DNA from: Myxococcales bacterium
Lineage (GTDB): Bacteria > Myxococcota_A > Polyangia > Polyangiales > Polyangiaceae
Assembly (NCBI GenBank): GCA_013298325.1
Contig: JAAFHJ010000013.1
Coordinates: 1 to 25,842, forward strand
DNA length: 25,842 bases
Reading direction: 5' to 3'
A program made the translations under genes and the position numbers. The notes under the pieces are model-generated. The model was not told the DNA's origin. It saw nothing but the letters and a program-made list of their open reading frames with translations, and made no database searches. Below, piece after piece: positions 1 to 7,475 of the stretch. How positions within the stretch are numbered: position 1 is the first letter of the stretch; each line of letters opens with the position of its first letter.

Positions 1-1
1 A

Positions 2-406
2 GATCCGCCGGTGGAACGCAGCGGTTTTGTGAATGAATCTGTACCTTTCGCCGTTCATTGCCTGCTTCATCGAGACCTAGCCGCAGCCGCCTTCGGCGGA
101 GGGGACAGCGACACGAACGCAGCCATCGTCGGGGCCTGGCTTGGCGCGTCCCTTGGGGCGGAGGCGCTCGCTCGCACGTTCCCCGTCGATGCCCTCTTCG
201 ATGGGGTCGCCTTTGCGGGCCCGAGCCACCTCCGCGCCCTCGGAGAAGCGCTCGCGGTAACCCCTCGAAAGAAAAGCATCTTTCGATGGTCGGCCCTAGC
301 CGCGCTCGCGCGAAACCTCGCCCTCTATCCGGTCGTCCTCGCGCACGGCATCGCCATGTTGCTCAGCAACCTTCGTCACCCGCCGCAGAAGCCCCCCTCC
401 TCGTAG
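2..406 (+). CDS. ADP-ribosylglycohydrolase, C-terminal fragment (5' end outside window)
   Basis: The frame is open from base 2, so the gene begins upstream of the window and only about 134 C-terminal residues are visible. The segment GGDSDTNAAIVGAWLGA is the C-terminal metal-binding signature of the DraG/ARH family of ADP-ribosylglycohydrolases, in which the two aspartates of GGDSDT coordinate Mg2+. These enzymes remove ADP-ribose from proteins or nucleic acids in the cytoplasm. After the catalytic core the protein has a basic, hydrophobic tail (ARNLALYPVVLAHGIAMLL) that may be an extra helix. The stop lies inside the convergent gene on the other strand, an overlap of about 31 bp. A second, complete member of the family lies at 5981-6922, but the two share only the signature motif. 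The family call is firm; the substrate is unknown. Confidence 0.85.
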   Translation, partial: DPPVERSGFVNESVPFAVHCLLHRDLAAAAFGGGDSDTNAAIVGAWLGASLGAEALARTFPVDALFDGVAFAGPSHLRALGEALAVTPRKKSIFRWSALAALARNLALYPVVLAHGIAMLLSNLRHPPQKPPSS

Positions 407-1065
407 ACGATGAGCCGCCGCCCGTCGCCGAGGTTTAAGCCTGGAATATCGCGCCATTGGAGGAGGAAGTGCCCGTAGTCGGGGCGGTCGGCGCCGATCG
501 GGCCATGGCCGCCGACGTAGCCAGGCGCCCACGCGTGGAGGAGCTTTCGGAGGCGCTGAAGCTGCTTTTGGCTCGTCGTCGGGGCCCTCTTTGACAGGAG
601 TCCGCGCAACGCCGCGTCGTCATCGCCGCCGAGGGTCGCGACCGCCGGGACGACGACCGGGTGAAGCAGAAACGGGATCCCGTCGGCATCGGCCGCCGGC
701 TCCTCGAGGCTCGGGACGACGCGCGTCTCCTTCTCGCCGAGTTCAAGACCCGAATATTCCTCAAGATTGTGCACATACACCGACACAGCACGCGCCGCGC
801 CGTAGCCGCGCGTCACCCCGGGGACCTGCGCGAGGTCGAGGGTGAGCACATGGACCATCGGTCTCCGCGCGAAACGCGGCGCCTGCTCCGGAAAACAACC
901 GCGGCCAAGCACACGGTTCGCGCCGGCGTCTTCCACCGCTTGCCCGCCGGCGGCGAGTTCGGCGAGGTACACCGTCTGCGCGCCCGCCCGCGATCCGAGC
1001 GCCGCAACAAGGGCGGCGGCGTCCTCGCGGATCTGCGTAAGTGCTCGTTGTTCCGACGCTTTCAT
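376..1065 (-). CDS. uncharacterised protein, weakly DUF1963/YwqG-like
   Basis: I do not recognise this 229-residue soluble protein with certainty. An ATG at 1065 is preferred; an in-frame TTG lies two codons upstream at 1071. The strand segments MVHVLTLDLAQVPG and, near the C-terminus, FLLQWRDIPGLNLGDGRRL resemble the paired 'LaQidl..lP' and 'LLQ...WGDaG.LyfF' strands of the DUF1963/YwqG fold. That is only a pattern resemblance. There is no signal peptide or membrane segment. It is the last gene of a leftward group, with only 17 bp separating it from the helical protein upstream, so co-transcription with that gene and the FabH-like gene is likely. Its 3' end overlaps the convergent ADP-ribosylglycohydrolase by 31 bp. 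Confidence 0.7.
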   Translation of the reverse strand: MKASEQRALTQIREDAAALVAALGSRAGAQTVYLAELAAGGQAVEDAGANRVLGRGCFPEQAPRFARRPMVHVLTLDLAQVPGVTRGYGAARAVSVYVHNLEEYSGLELGEKETRVVPSLEEPAADADGIPFLLHPVVVPAVATLGGDDDAALRGLLSKRAPTTSQKQLQRLRKLLHAWAPGYVGGHGPIGADRPDYGHFLLQWRDIPGLNLGDGRRLIVYEEGGFCGG

Positions 1066-1082
1066 CGCCAACGTCTAGGCGC

Positions 1083-2117
1083 TCAGAGGCCGCCGGCGAT
1101 CGCCGCTTTCCAATCGCCGGGGAGGTCGAGGAAGCCGTCGTTGTAGAGCTGGTCGTAGACGGCGTCGGCGATGACCTCGCACACGTCCGAGTAGATCCGC
1201 GGCTCGGCGACGAAGCGAATCGTCTCCGCGCGGAATTTTCCTTCTTTTGCGCGGACTTTCGCGAGCATCGCATCGGCGGTGAACGGCACGAGCCGTTGGA
1301 GGAACCGGCGCTCAAAGGCCTGGCGAAACTTCGCGAAGTGCTTCTCGGGGACTTTGTACGCATGCACGCCGGTCGCATCGGCGAGGCGCGCCTCCTTCAC
1401 GACTTCCCAGGCGAGTTCGCCTACCTGGGGCGGCAATTCGTTCTGCAAGAAATCGCGCAAGATCTCATTGAGCATCGTGACGAGATCGTTGAGTTCCGGC
1501 GTTGTCCGCGACAGATAATCGTTTTTGAGTTCCTTGAGGGCGTCGGCGAGAAGCGTCTGCGCTTTTGCGAGCGTCTCCTTCTTGTCGTACTGGAACCCTT
1601 TGAGCTGCACCTGGAGGATCGCCTCATGGGCGGTAAGAGCCCGGTAGAGGGCCTGCTCGCCGAAGCGCATGACCTTCGCCTCGTCGCTATTTCCGTGAAT
1701 TTTCTCGTGAAGCTCGCTCTTGAAGAAGACGCGGGCAAACCGCTTCGACACCTCGGCGAGTTTCCTCTGGAAGACGACGGCGAGGCGATCTTTCCGGAAC
1801 AGCCGACCGAACATCTCCTTGAGATTCCCGATCAACTCAATCTCCACTTGCCCGCGATCGATGCTCGCCTCTTCCGAGCGACGCTGCTCGACCGCCGCGC
1901 GCTGCATCGCCTGGAGTTCGGCAACGACGGCGGCAGTGATCGCATCGAGCTCAGCGTTCGTCTGCAGCTCTTCTTTGTAGTGAACAATCCGCGCTTCGAG
2001 CTGCTCGTCGCGGAGCGCCATCGCGAGCGACGCGAGCGACATCTTCGCCTGCGTGGAGAGGCGCCCGTCTTCGCTGGGGACCGGGGGCGGCGGCGGCTGG
2101 CGCGTAGATTCGGTCAT
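1083..2117 (-). CDS. uncharacterised all-helical protein
   Basis: A 344-residue protein with no family I can name. After a proline-rich N-terminus (residues about 7-14) it is almost entirely predicted helix, rich in Glu, Lys, Arg, Ala and Leu, with heptad-like stretches around residues 35-110 and 150-215 that could form coiled coils. It has no signal peptide or transmembrane segment, so it is probably cytoplasmic. The start is uncertain. An ATG at 2117 begins MTESTRQ, whereas an in-frame GTG at 2195 would overlap the stop of the upstream FabH-like gene in a GTGA arrangement and add 26 residues that do not look like conserved protein. No strong ribosome-binding site distinguishes them. The compact spacing on both sides suggests one leftward transcript. 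Confidence 0.75.
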   Translation of the reverse strand: MTESTRQPPPPPVPSEDGRLSTQAKMSLASLAMALRDEQLEARIVHYKEELQTNAELDAITAAVVAELQAMQRAAVEQRRSEEASIDRGQVEIELIGNLKEMFGRLFRKDRLAVVFQRKLAEVSKRFARVFFKSELHEKIHGNSDEAKVMRFGEQALYRALTAHEAILQVQLKGFQYDKKETLAKAQTLLADALKELKNDYLSRTTPELNDLVTMLNEILRDFLQNELPPQVGELAWEVVKEARLADATGVHAYKVPEKHFAKFRQAFERRFLQRLVPFTADAMLAKVRAKEGKFRAETIRFVAEPRIYSDVCEVIADAVYDQLYNDGFLDLPGDWKAAIAGGL

Positions 2118-2191
2118 AAGGGCATCTACTTTCGGCCGATCCGCCCCCAGGTGCAACTCTATCCGTCCGTGGGCGCGCCGCCGCGCGGCGA

Positions 2192-3223
2192 TCACCAGGT
2201 CATCGTCGCCCCGCCCCAGGTGAAGCCCGACCCAAAGGCAGCAAATGCGAGCTTCATTCCCCGCTTCAGGCGCCCGGAACGATTCGCTTCGTCGAGGAGC
2301 AACGGAAGCGTCGCGGCGGAAGTGTTCCCGAAGCGCTGGATATTGCTAATGACCTTCTCGTTCGGGATCGCGAATACCTCCTGCACATACTGGTTGATGC
2401 GCAAGTTCGCCTGGTGGAAAAAGAACAGGTCAACCTCGGTCGACTCCCATTTTTGGGCGGCGAGGACGTCGTTCATCACCTGCTTCATCCGCTCGACCGC
2501 ATGTTTGAAGACGAGCGGCCCCTGCATTTGAGGCCAGAGCTGTTCCGGCTCGATACGGCCATTCCCGTCGGCGTCGACGTCGATGAACGGGCGCTTCTTG
2601 ATGTCCCACACCTTCTGAGAAAGCACGTCGGCGTAGCGACCGTCGGCACCGAGGGAGATCTCGCCAATCCCTCGATTTTCCTCCGTTCTGCTCACAATCA
2701 CCGCCCCGGCGCCGTCCCCAAACAGCGTGGCAACGCCGCGACCACGCGTCGAAAGATCGAGCATTGGAGAGTGGGTCTCCGCGCCAACGACCAGGACATG
2801 CTTCGCCGCCCCCGAGCGAACAAACGCATGAGCGGTCGCCAGCGAGTAGAGGAAGCCCGAGCATTGATTGCGAACATCCATCGCCGGGACAAACTTGGCG
2901 TTCGCCCCGTCGCAGAGACCGAGCTTTTCCTGGAGGTAGACGCCGCATCCGGGGAAGGCATGGTCGGGCGACAGCGTAGCAAAGAGAATCAAATCCAGAT
3001 CTTGCGGAGCAAGGTTTGCGTTCTCAAGGGCGCGTTTCGCCGCTTCAAGGCCGAGGTCGCTCGTCGCCACGCCTGCCGCCGAGAAGCGACGCGCTTCGAT
3101 GCCCGTCCGCTGGAGAATCCACTCGTGGGAGGTGTCGATCCCGAAGCGGGTTCGAAGGTCGTCGTTCGTCACGACGTCGGGGGGCGTGTAGGAGCCGGTG
3201 CCTGAAATGAAAGCGTTTCGCAA
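2192..3223 (-). CDS. 3-oxoacyl-ACP synthase III (KAS III, FabH-like)
   Basis: KAS III enzymes condense an acyl-CoA starter with malonyl-ACP to begin fatty-acid or polyketide chains. The 343 residues match the family length and carry the Cys-His-Asn triad: Cys121 in RNQCSGFLYSL, His270 in FFFHQANLRINQY and Asn300 in QRFGNTSAA. The C-terminal FAAFGSGFTWGGATMTW is typical. The start is TTG, preceded by GGAA-type Shine-Dalgarno sequences. Residues about 213-229 hold an Asp-rich loop, DADGNGRIEPEQ, that looks like an EF-hand or dockerin calcium loop in place of the usual sequence. The gene heads a leftward group with two unknown proteins rather than with fab genes. It may therefore serve a specialised lipid rather than housekeeping initiation; other thiolase-fold relatives are possible. 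Confidence 0.9.
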   Translation of the reverse strand: MRNAFISGTGSYTPPDVVTNDDLRTRFGIDTSHEWILQRTGIEARRFSAAGVATSDLGLEAAKRALENANLAPQDLDLILFATLSPDHAFPGCGVYLQEKLGLCDGANAKFVPAMDVRNQCSGFLYSLATAHAFVRSGAAKHVLVVGAETHSPMLDLSTRGRGVATLFGDGAGAVIVSRTEENRGIGEISLGADGRYADVLSQKVWDIKKRPFIDVDADGNGRIEPEQLWPQMQGPLVFKHAVERMKQVMNDVLAAQKWESTEVDLFFFHQANLRINQYVQEVFAIPNEKVISNIQRFGNTSAATLPLLLDEANRSGRLKRGMKLAFAAFGSGFTWGGATMTW

Positions 3224-3378
3224 AGTTCCGCATTTCCGCTGACGCGAGAAGCCCGCAAGCGCGGACCGGCGACGAAAGATCGCCCCGTCAATCGGCGTCG
3301 TTGAATGTCATCTTTCTGTCAGAAGCAAGCAAAACACTTGAAGAGGTCGATTCAGGCAGTCGTCGCCGAAGCGAAGGA

Positions 3379-3399
3379 CTTTTGCCCTACCGGCAAAAG
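3379..3399. repeat. perfect inverted repeat upstream of first initiator tRNA
   Basis: The arms CTTTTGCC and GGCAAAAG (8 bp each, 5-base spacer) pair perfectly. The element ends 5 bp before the tRNA promoter -35 box and lies in the divergent gap between the FabH-like gene and the tRNA. There is no T-run on either side, so it is more likely a binding site or simple hairpin than a terminator. The second tRNA copy has no equivalent. Confidence 0.5.
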
Positions 3400-3404
3400 A
3401 ACGA

Positions 3405-3432
3405 TTGACGGCCCTGCGGAACCGAGTACAAG
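3405..3432 (+). promoter_or_regulatory. sigma70-type promoter of first initiator tRNA gene
   Basis: TTGACG (3405-3410) and TACAAG (3427-3432) are separated by 16 bp. The same TTGACG-N16-TAnAAG arrangement stands at the same distance before the second tRNA copy although the spacers differ. This conservation is the main support for the call. Confidence 0.7.
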
Positions 3433-3443
3433 GCGTCTCACAC

Positions 3444-3517
<74 letters not shown>

Positions 3518-3528
3518 CAGAAAAATCA

Positions 3529-3571
3529 AAGACCCTGCTCACCTTACGGTGGGTGGGGTCTTCGGTTTTTT
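3529..3571 (+). terminator. Rho-independent terminator after tRNA copy 1
   Basis: AAGACCC (3529-3535) pairs with GGGTCTT near 3556-3562. An inner stem CACC/GGTG is closed by a TTAC loop. A run of six T follows at about 3566-3571. It lies 12 bp after the tRNA end. Confidence 0.8.
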
Positions 3572-3854
3572 AGACGAGGACCGCGGCTGCCACCCCGGGT
3601 TGATCCGACGCCAGCCGACGCCGTGGTAGCGGTTGCTCCGAAGTTCGAGGCCGACGAGAAGGGGGTTTCACCGGTAGGGCGACCACCTGCGGCGACGTAA
3701 CATTCCCCGCTTTCGTCGCCTCCCCGTTCTTTCCGAAGCGCTTGGAGCGCCTTCACGGGGGGCGCCGCCGCCCGACGAAAATGCCTGGTCTACGCCTACG
3801 GACCGGCCCTATCTCATCCGTATGCGACCGCGGTTTCTTCGGGCGAGTGGGACG
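3572..3854. other. intergenic stretch without recognised gene
   Basis: About 280 bp of GC-rich DNA between the tRNA terminator and the small rightward gene. The short open frames on either strand have no recognisable domain, no convincing ribosome-binding site and low-complexity translations. I see no RNA gene or clear promoter here, although a promoter for the following gene must presumably lie near the right end. Confidence 0.5.
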
Positions 3855-4166
3855 ATGGCGGGCGACCGCCACGCGGCGACAACGCGTCTGCGTGACGCCC
3901 TCGACCAAGCGGGTGCCGCGCTCACCGATGTGCATTTCTTCTCGGGGGTACACACCTCTTTCTCCTTTGAAATCGAAGAGAAAGCGCTCCCGACACTCCA
4001 CGCCGCCCTCGTGACTGCCGGCGTTCGTTTGCGCCCCGAAGGGGACGCGGCGTTCGCGGTCGGCCCGAGTCTGGCGGAAGAAGCGACCGTCGTCGGCGTG
4101 CTCGCGATCTCCTTCGCCGACGGCGATGGCGACCTCACCCACGAAATCCCAGCCGTCCCCGGTTAG
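3855..4166 (+). CDS. small hypothetical protein
   Basis: A 103-residue protein starting MAGDRHAATTRL; an in-frame ATG at 3822 would add 11 basic residues of non-coding appearance. Codon use is strongly GC-ending, like neighbouring real genes. The sequence alternates amphipathic helices and strands (for example FSFEIEEKALPTLHAALVTAGVRL), as in a small alpha/beta domain. I recognise no family. There is no signal peptide. It converges on the MarR gene and their stop codons overlap by 4 bp (TTAG). Nothing nearby points to a role. Confidence 0.65.
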   Translation: MAGDRHAATTRLRDALDQAGAALTDVHFFSGVHTSFSFEIEEKALPTLHAALVTAGVRLRPEGDAAFAVGPSLAEEATVVGVLAISFADGDGDLTHEIPAVPG

Positions 4167-4693
4167 TCGAAGAGCTTTTCCAGGAGCGACACGAGGGCGT
4201 CGATCTCGTCATCGTCGAGGCGGCGGAGGGCGGCCGGGGGCGAAAAGAGCAGGCTGCAGAGGCGCTTGCGTGCATCATCCCCCTTTTCCGTGAGAACCAC
4301 GTTCTTCACGCGCCGGTCCTCGGTGCAGGCGTGTCGGGCGACAAGTCCCTGTTCTTCCAAGCGATCGATGAGTCCGGTGACGTTCGACGGGTGGCACGAA
4401 AGCGTGGTTGCGAGGCTCACCATCGGCACCGGCGCCTCCGGCTCGAGGGCGCGCAGCACCGTCGTCTGCGGCATGGTGAGGCCGATCGCATCGGCGGCGT
4501 CGGCGTAGTGATCGGTGCGACCGACGACGAAGCGATACATCGCCGTCCAGGCGGCCCGCTCGCGCAATTCCCGGCTCGCCGCCTTCTTCCCCGTCTCCCC
4601 TTTCTTCTTCTTCACCGCCCCATCATCGGCGACGTCGCCAACGATTGCCAGTCGCGATCGCTGGGGACCGCAATGATTGACACTCTCAACCAT
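4163..4693 (-). CDS. MarR-family transcriptional regulator
   Basis: A MarR-type winged-helix DNA-binding protein, probably a dimeric repressor. The core runs from the dimerisation helix WTAMYRFVVGRTDHYADAAD through the recognition helix HPSNVTGLIDRLEEQGLV to the wing, where DRRVKNVVLTEKG is the typical D-R-R-x-K/x motif. The start is uncertain. The ATG at 4693 gives 176 residues with an unusual N-terminus. A GTG at 4615 gives 150 residues, the usual family length, and leaves a 96-bp divergent intergenic region large enough for promoters and an operator. The divergent luciferase-like oxidoreductase is the likely target, since MarR regulators commonly control an adjacent divergent redox gene. 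The effector is unknown. Confidence 0.88.
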   Translation of the reverse strand: MVESVNHCGPQRSRLAIVGDVADDGAVKKKKGETGKKAASRELRERAAWTAMYRFVVGRTDHYADAADAIGLTMPQTTVLRALEPEAPVPMVSLATTLSCHPSNVTGLIDRLEEQGLVARHACTEDRRVKNVVLTEKGDDARKRLCSLLFSPPAALRRLDDDEIDALVSLLEKLFD

Positions 4694-4704
4694 CGAACTA
4701 GCGT
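4671..4704 (+). promoter_or_regulatory. candidate promoter and palindrome for the LLM oxidoreductase
   Basis: A consensus -35 TTGACA (4677-4682) is followed after 16 bp by TAGCGT (4699-4704), only 7 bp before the ATG at 4712. The transcript would be leaderless or nearly so. The -35 box overlaps the perfect palindrome CAATGATTG (4671-4679), a possible MarR half-operator. The region falls inside the MarR reading frame if that gene starts at 4693, but outside it if it starts at the GTG at 4615. Confidence 0.45.
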
Positions 4705-4711
4705 AGCTCCC

Positions 4712-5764
4712 ATGCCGCAAAACCCGCTTGGCGATCGCGAACTTCCGGCGCTCACGCTCCCGGGCACCGCCGTCCCCCTCTCGCTGCTCGACCTCGCGAT
4801 CATCACCCCAGGGGAGACGGTCGCTCAGAGCTTGGCGGGGAGCGTCGCCCTCGCGCAGACGGCGGAAATCCATGGTTATCGGAGGGTTTGGTACGCGGAG
4901 CACCACAACATGGCGAGCATCGCGTCGTCAGCGCCGGCAGTCCTCATCGCCCACATCGCGACGCAGACGCGGACGATCCGGCTCGGCGCTGGTGGCATCA
5001 TGCTCCCCAACCACGCGCCGCTGACGATCGCCGAGCAGTTCGGCATGCTCGAAGCGCTCCACCCCGGGCGCATCGATCTCGGCCTCGGCCGCGCCCCCGG
5101 GACCGACCCAACGACCACGCGCGCCCTGCGCCGCAATCATACGTCTTCGGATTCATTCCCCGAGGATGTACTGGAACTTCAAGCCTTTTTGAGTGAAGAC
5201 TCCCGCATTCCCAACGTAGAAGCGACGCCGGGAAAAGGGGCGAACGTCCCCCTGTATATCCTCGGGTCGTCGACCTTCGGCGCCGAGCTCGCCGCCCAGT
5301 ACGGCCTCCCCTTCGCCTTCGCCTCCCACTTCGCGCCGCACGCCCTCCACGAGGCGATCGCCCGCTATCGTGGCGGGTACCGGCCCTCCGAGCGTCATCC
5401 TGAACCATACGTTTTTGCAGCGGTAAATGTCGTCGCTGCCGATACCACCGAAGCGGCTCGCGCCCACTTTCACGCCTCCCAGCGCATGATGGTGAAAGTC
5501 CTGGTTGGGCGCGGCCTTTCGCTGAGCGACGACGACGCCGATGCGATCCTGGAGTCGCCGGGCGGCGCCCAAATCCGCCAAATGGGGAAGTACACCGCGG
5601 TAGGGACCGGCCCCGAGGTGCAGAGCTATCTCGAAGATTTTGCGTCAAAAACGGGGGCGAACGAGCTCATTCTCTCTTTCCGCGTCCCGCCGCTTGCGGC
5701 CCGGCTCCACGCCGTTGCGCTCGTCGCCGACCGGTGCCGCGCCGCCGCAAGCCACGCGGCGTGA
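4712..5764 (+). CDS. LLM-class flavin-dependent oxidoreductase (YhbW-like)
   Basis: A 350-residue member of the bacterial luciferase-like monooxygenase superfamily, subgroup 1 (E. coli YhbW type), which uses reduced flavin to oxidise small substrates. Diagnostic segments are LSLLDLAIITPGE (residues about 24-35), RVWYAEHHNM (58-67), RLGAGGIMLPNHAPLTIAEQ (90-109) and GRIDLGLGRAPGTD (119-132), in the order expected for the TIM barrel. The ATG at 4712 gives the family N-terminus; the frame stays open much further upstream, but that part is antisense to the MarR gene. It is divergent from MarR and probably monocistronic: it ends about 50 bp before the second tRNA promoter. The substrate cannot be read from the sequence. 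Confidence 0.92.
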   Translation: MPQNPLGDRELPALTLPGTAVPLSLLDLAIITPGETVAQSLAGSVALAQTAEIHGYRRVWYAEHHNMASIASSAPAVLIAHIATQTRTIRLGAGGIMLPNHAPLTIAEQFGMLEALHPGRIDLGLGRAPGTDPTTTRALRRNHTSSDSFPEDVLELQAFLSEDSRIPNVEATPGKGANVPLYILGSSTFGAELAAQYGLPFAFASHFAPHALHEAIARYRGGYRPSERHPEPYVFAAVNVVAADTTEAARAHFHASQRMMVKVLVGRGLSLSDDDADAILESPGGAQIRQMGKYTAVGTGPEVQSYLEDFASKTGANELILSFRVPPLAARLHAVALVADRCRAAASHAA

Positions 5765-5816
5765 CGACTCCTATGCATCATGCAGGTAACTTTCTCGGCG
5801 CTGGCGAAACGAATCG

Positions 5817-5841
5817 TTGACGTCCCAAGGAATCCAAGTAG

Positions 5842-5844
<3 letters not shown>
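5817..5844 (+). promoter_or_regulatory. sigma70-type promoter of second initiator tRNA gene
   Basis: TTGACG (5817-5822) and TAGAAG (5839-5844) lie 16 bp apart, matching the spacing and position of the promoter of copy 1. Immediately downstream begins the 89-bp block that is identical in the two copies. Confidence 0.7.
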
Positions 5845-5930
<86 letters not shown>

Positions 5931-5935
5931 TGAGG

Positions 5936-5976
5936 AAAACCCTCGAAACAGAAATGTTTCGGGGGTTTTTGCTTTT
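5936..5976 (+). terminator. Rho-independent terminator after tRNA copy 2
   Basis: AAAACCCTCGAAAC pairs with GTTTCGGGGGTTTT around a 6-nt loop, followed by T-rich sequence (TTTTTGCTTTT). It lies 6 bp after the tRNA and 4 bp before the 3' end of the convergent ADP-ribosylglycohydrolase, so it may also serve that gene from the other side. Confidence 0.8.
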
Positions 5977-5980
5977 GAGC

Positions 5981-6922
5981 TCACCAGGGAAGCCAGCGCC
6001 ACCGCGCCTGCCGGGCACGAATCGCGGTGGCGAGACGGCTGACTTCGGCGGTCGGGAGCGCGTGGAGCCACGTTGCCGGCACCTCCTCCCCCGCCGCGGC
6101 GCGCATTTGGGCTGCGAGGGCGGCGACGGTGTCGGTATCGCCACCGCATTGAAGCGCCTCACGAATCACGCCCGCAATCGAAGCGGTGCCGGCGCCAAGA
6201 AAGAGCGCGAGCGCGACCGATTGGGCCGCTCGGCCCGACGTGCCGACGACCTTCGCGGCATCGCTGGCGGTGGCGAGCTCCGGGAGTGCGGCGAGGGCTA
6301 CGAGCGCGTCCGAAAGCGCCGTGTCCGGGAGGGTGACGACGAGACTGGCAAGAACCTCGCGGCGCGTTTGTGGAGAATTCCGCGCCGTCTCCCGCTTCGC
6401 GGACGGACGCGTCTGCCGACGCCCACCGACGAGCTGCAGCGCACAAACGATTGCGATCGCTGCAGAAATCGCCTCATCGTTCCGATGGGTGATCCGCGCG
6501 ATGTCCGCGATGGTGCGGACAAACGTCGCGTCGCCAACATCCCCGAAGAACGCCAACGGAGCGATGCGCATTGCTGCGCCGTTCCCGGCGGCAAACTCGC
6601 CGGTCGCCCCGGCAAGCGCCCAATGCTGACCGTCGGCGAGGTCGCGCAGCGCCTTCCGCGTGCTCGAACCGCCCCCCGCCAAACCGCCGCGAAAGACGTC
6701 GACGTAGGCGTCCGCCACCGCTGCAGGGTCGACGCCGCCCTGCGCGAGCCCCCGGCAGGTGGCAAACGTGAGCTGCGTATCGTCGGAAAGGCGCAGTGCC
6801 GCCGTTGGCGCCGGAAGCTCGCGCGCCCGATCGGCCGGCTTCCCCTCAAAAGGCCCGCCGAAACCGTCGCCCGCTGCCCCGGCGAGGAGCACCGCTTCCA
6901 GTCGTTCCATCGGGAGCCGCAT
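5981..6922 (-). CDS. ADP-ribosylglycohydrolase family protein
   Basis: A complete 313-residue DraG/ARH-family hydrolase, which cleaves ADP-ribose from modified macromolecules using two Mg2+ ions. The sequence shows AGAAGDGFGGPFEGK (residues about 14-28), the metal-binding SDDTQ (46-50), GNGAAMRIAPLAFFG (113-127) and the C-terminal CGGDTDTVAAL (259-269). The ATG at 6922 (or 6910) gives the family N-terminus; the frame continues upstream but overlaps the divergent kinase gene. An insertion at residues about 168-180 is encoded by a 34-bp repeat also present in another gene (13751-13784). It faces the kinase/Thg1-like pair across a 91-bp gap, so a role in reversing RNA or protein ADP-ribosylation during RNA repair is plausible, but this is inference. 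Confidence 0.9.
   Translation of the reverse strand: MRLPMERLEAVLLAGAAGDGFGGPFEGKPADRARELPAPTAALRLSDDTQLTFATCRGLAQGGVDPAAVADAYVDVFRGGLAGGGSSTRKALRDLADGQHWALAGATGEFAAGNGAAMRIAPLAFFGDVGDATFVRTIADIARITHRNDEAISAAIAIVCALQLVGGRRQTRPSAKRETARNSPQTRREVLASLVVTLPDTALSDALVALAALPELATASDAAKVVGTSGRAAQSVALALFLGAGTASIAGVIREALQCGGDTDTVAALAAQMRAAAGEEVPATWLHALPTAEVSRLATAIRARQARWRWLPW
6379..6412. repeat. 34-bp dispersed repeat, copy A
   Basis: An exact 34-bp match to 13751-13784, starting TCCGCGCCGTCTCCCGCTTC and ending GGACGGACGCGT. Here it lies inside the ADP-ribosylglycohydrolase gene and encodes a basic insertion between conserved blocks. The other copy is in an unrelated gene on the opposite coding strand. 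Confidence 0.75.
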
Positions 6923-7013
6923 GGGGAACGAGACATAGAGGAAGTCGCAAACCTGCGAAAGGTGTGGCTCTATTTCCTTCCAGGCGCCTCGAAAACGGGG
7001 CACGCTCGGGGCT

Positions 7014-7475
7014 ATGGCGGCGGAGCTCGTGGTGCTTGTCGGGCTGCAAGCATCGGGAAAGTCCTCGTTCTGCGCGGAACGATTTTCCGCGACCCACGTC
7101 GTCGTGAGCAAGGACGACTTCCCCGCGCGGAAGCGGGAGGTCCGCCAGCGTCGCGCCCTCGAAGCGGCGTTTGGCATGCAAAAAGACGTGGTACTCGACA
7201 ACACGAACCCGTCCCGCGGCGAACGGTTGTGGGCGCTGGAACGCGCGCGAGCGGCCGGTTACAGGAGTGTAGGCTACTACTTCGAGTCCCGGCTTGCCGT
7301 CTGCATCCCGCGGAACGTGGCGCGCCCGATCGGTGTGCGCGTGCCGGAAATTGCCCTTGCAGCGACCGCCGCAAGGCTCGAGCGACCGTCGCTGAAAGAG
7401 GGATTTGATCGCCTCTTTTACGTCTGTTTGAGAGAGGGCGCGTTTGAGGTAGCCCCCTGGCACGAGGATCCATGA
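7014..7475 (+). CDS. P-loop polynucleotide-kinase-like ATPase
   Basis: A 153-residue AAA_33/T4-PNK-type P-loop kinase. The Walker A motif is GLQASGKSS (residues 10-18). SKDDFPARK (32-40) corresponds to the DD..R catalytic region of T4 polynucleotide kinase, and VVLDNTNPSRGER (59-71) to its 'D-D/N-T-N' segment. No phosphatase domain is present. Kinases of this group phosphorylate 5'-OH ends of RNA, other nucleotides or small molecules; the substrate here is not visible. The stop overlaps the start of the Thg1-like gene (ATGA, 7472-7475), giving translational coupling. That partner favours RNA-end processing. It is divergent from the ADP-ribosylglycohydrolase. Confidence 0.88.
   Translation: MAAELVVLVGLQASGKSSFCAERFSATHVVVSKDDFPARKREVRQRRALEAAFGMQKDVVLDNTNPSRGERLWALERARAAGYRSVGYYFESRLAVCIPRNVARPIGVRVPEIALAATAARLERPSLKEGFDRLFYVCLREGAFEVAPWHEDP

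Noticed and set aside
1041..2531. 496-codon rightward open frame
   Set aside because: Antisense to the helical protein and the FabH-like gene, which carry the recognisable residues; long antisense frames are expected at this GC content.
3544..3756. 70-residue leftward open frame after the first tRNA
   Set aside because: Its end lies inside the tRNA terminator, composition is low-complexity and no ribosome-binding site is convincing.
5954..7408. 484-codon rightward open frame
   Set aside because: Shadow of the ADP-ribosylglycohydrolase and an alternate frame of the kinase gene; Arg-rich translation without any domain.
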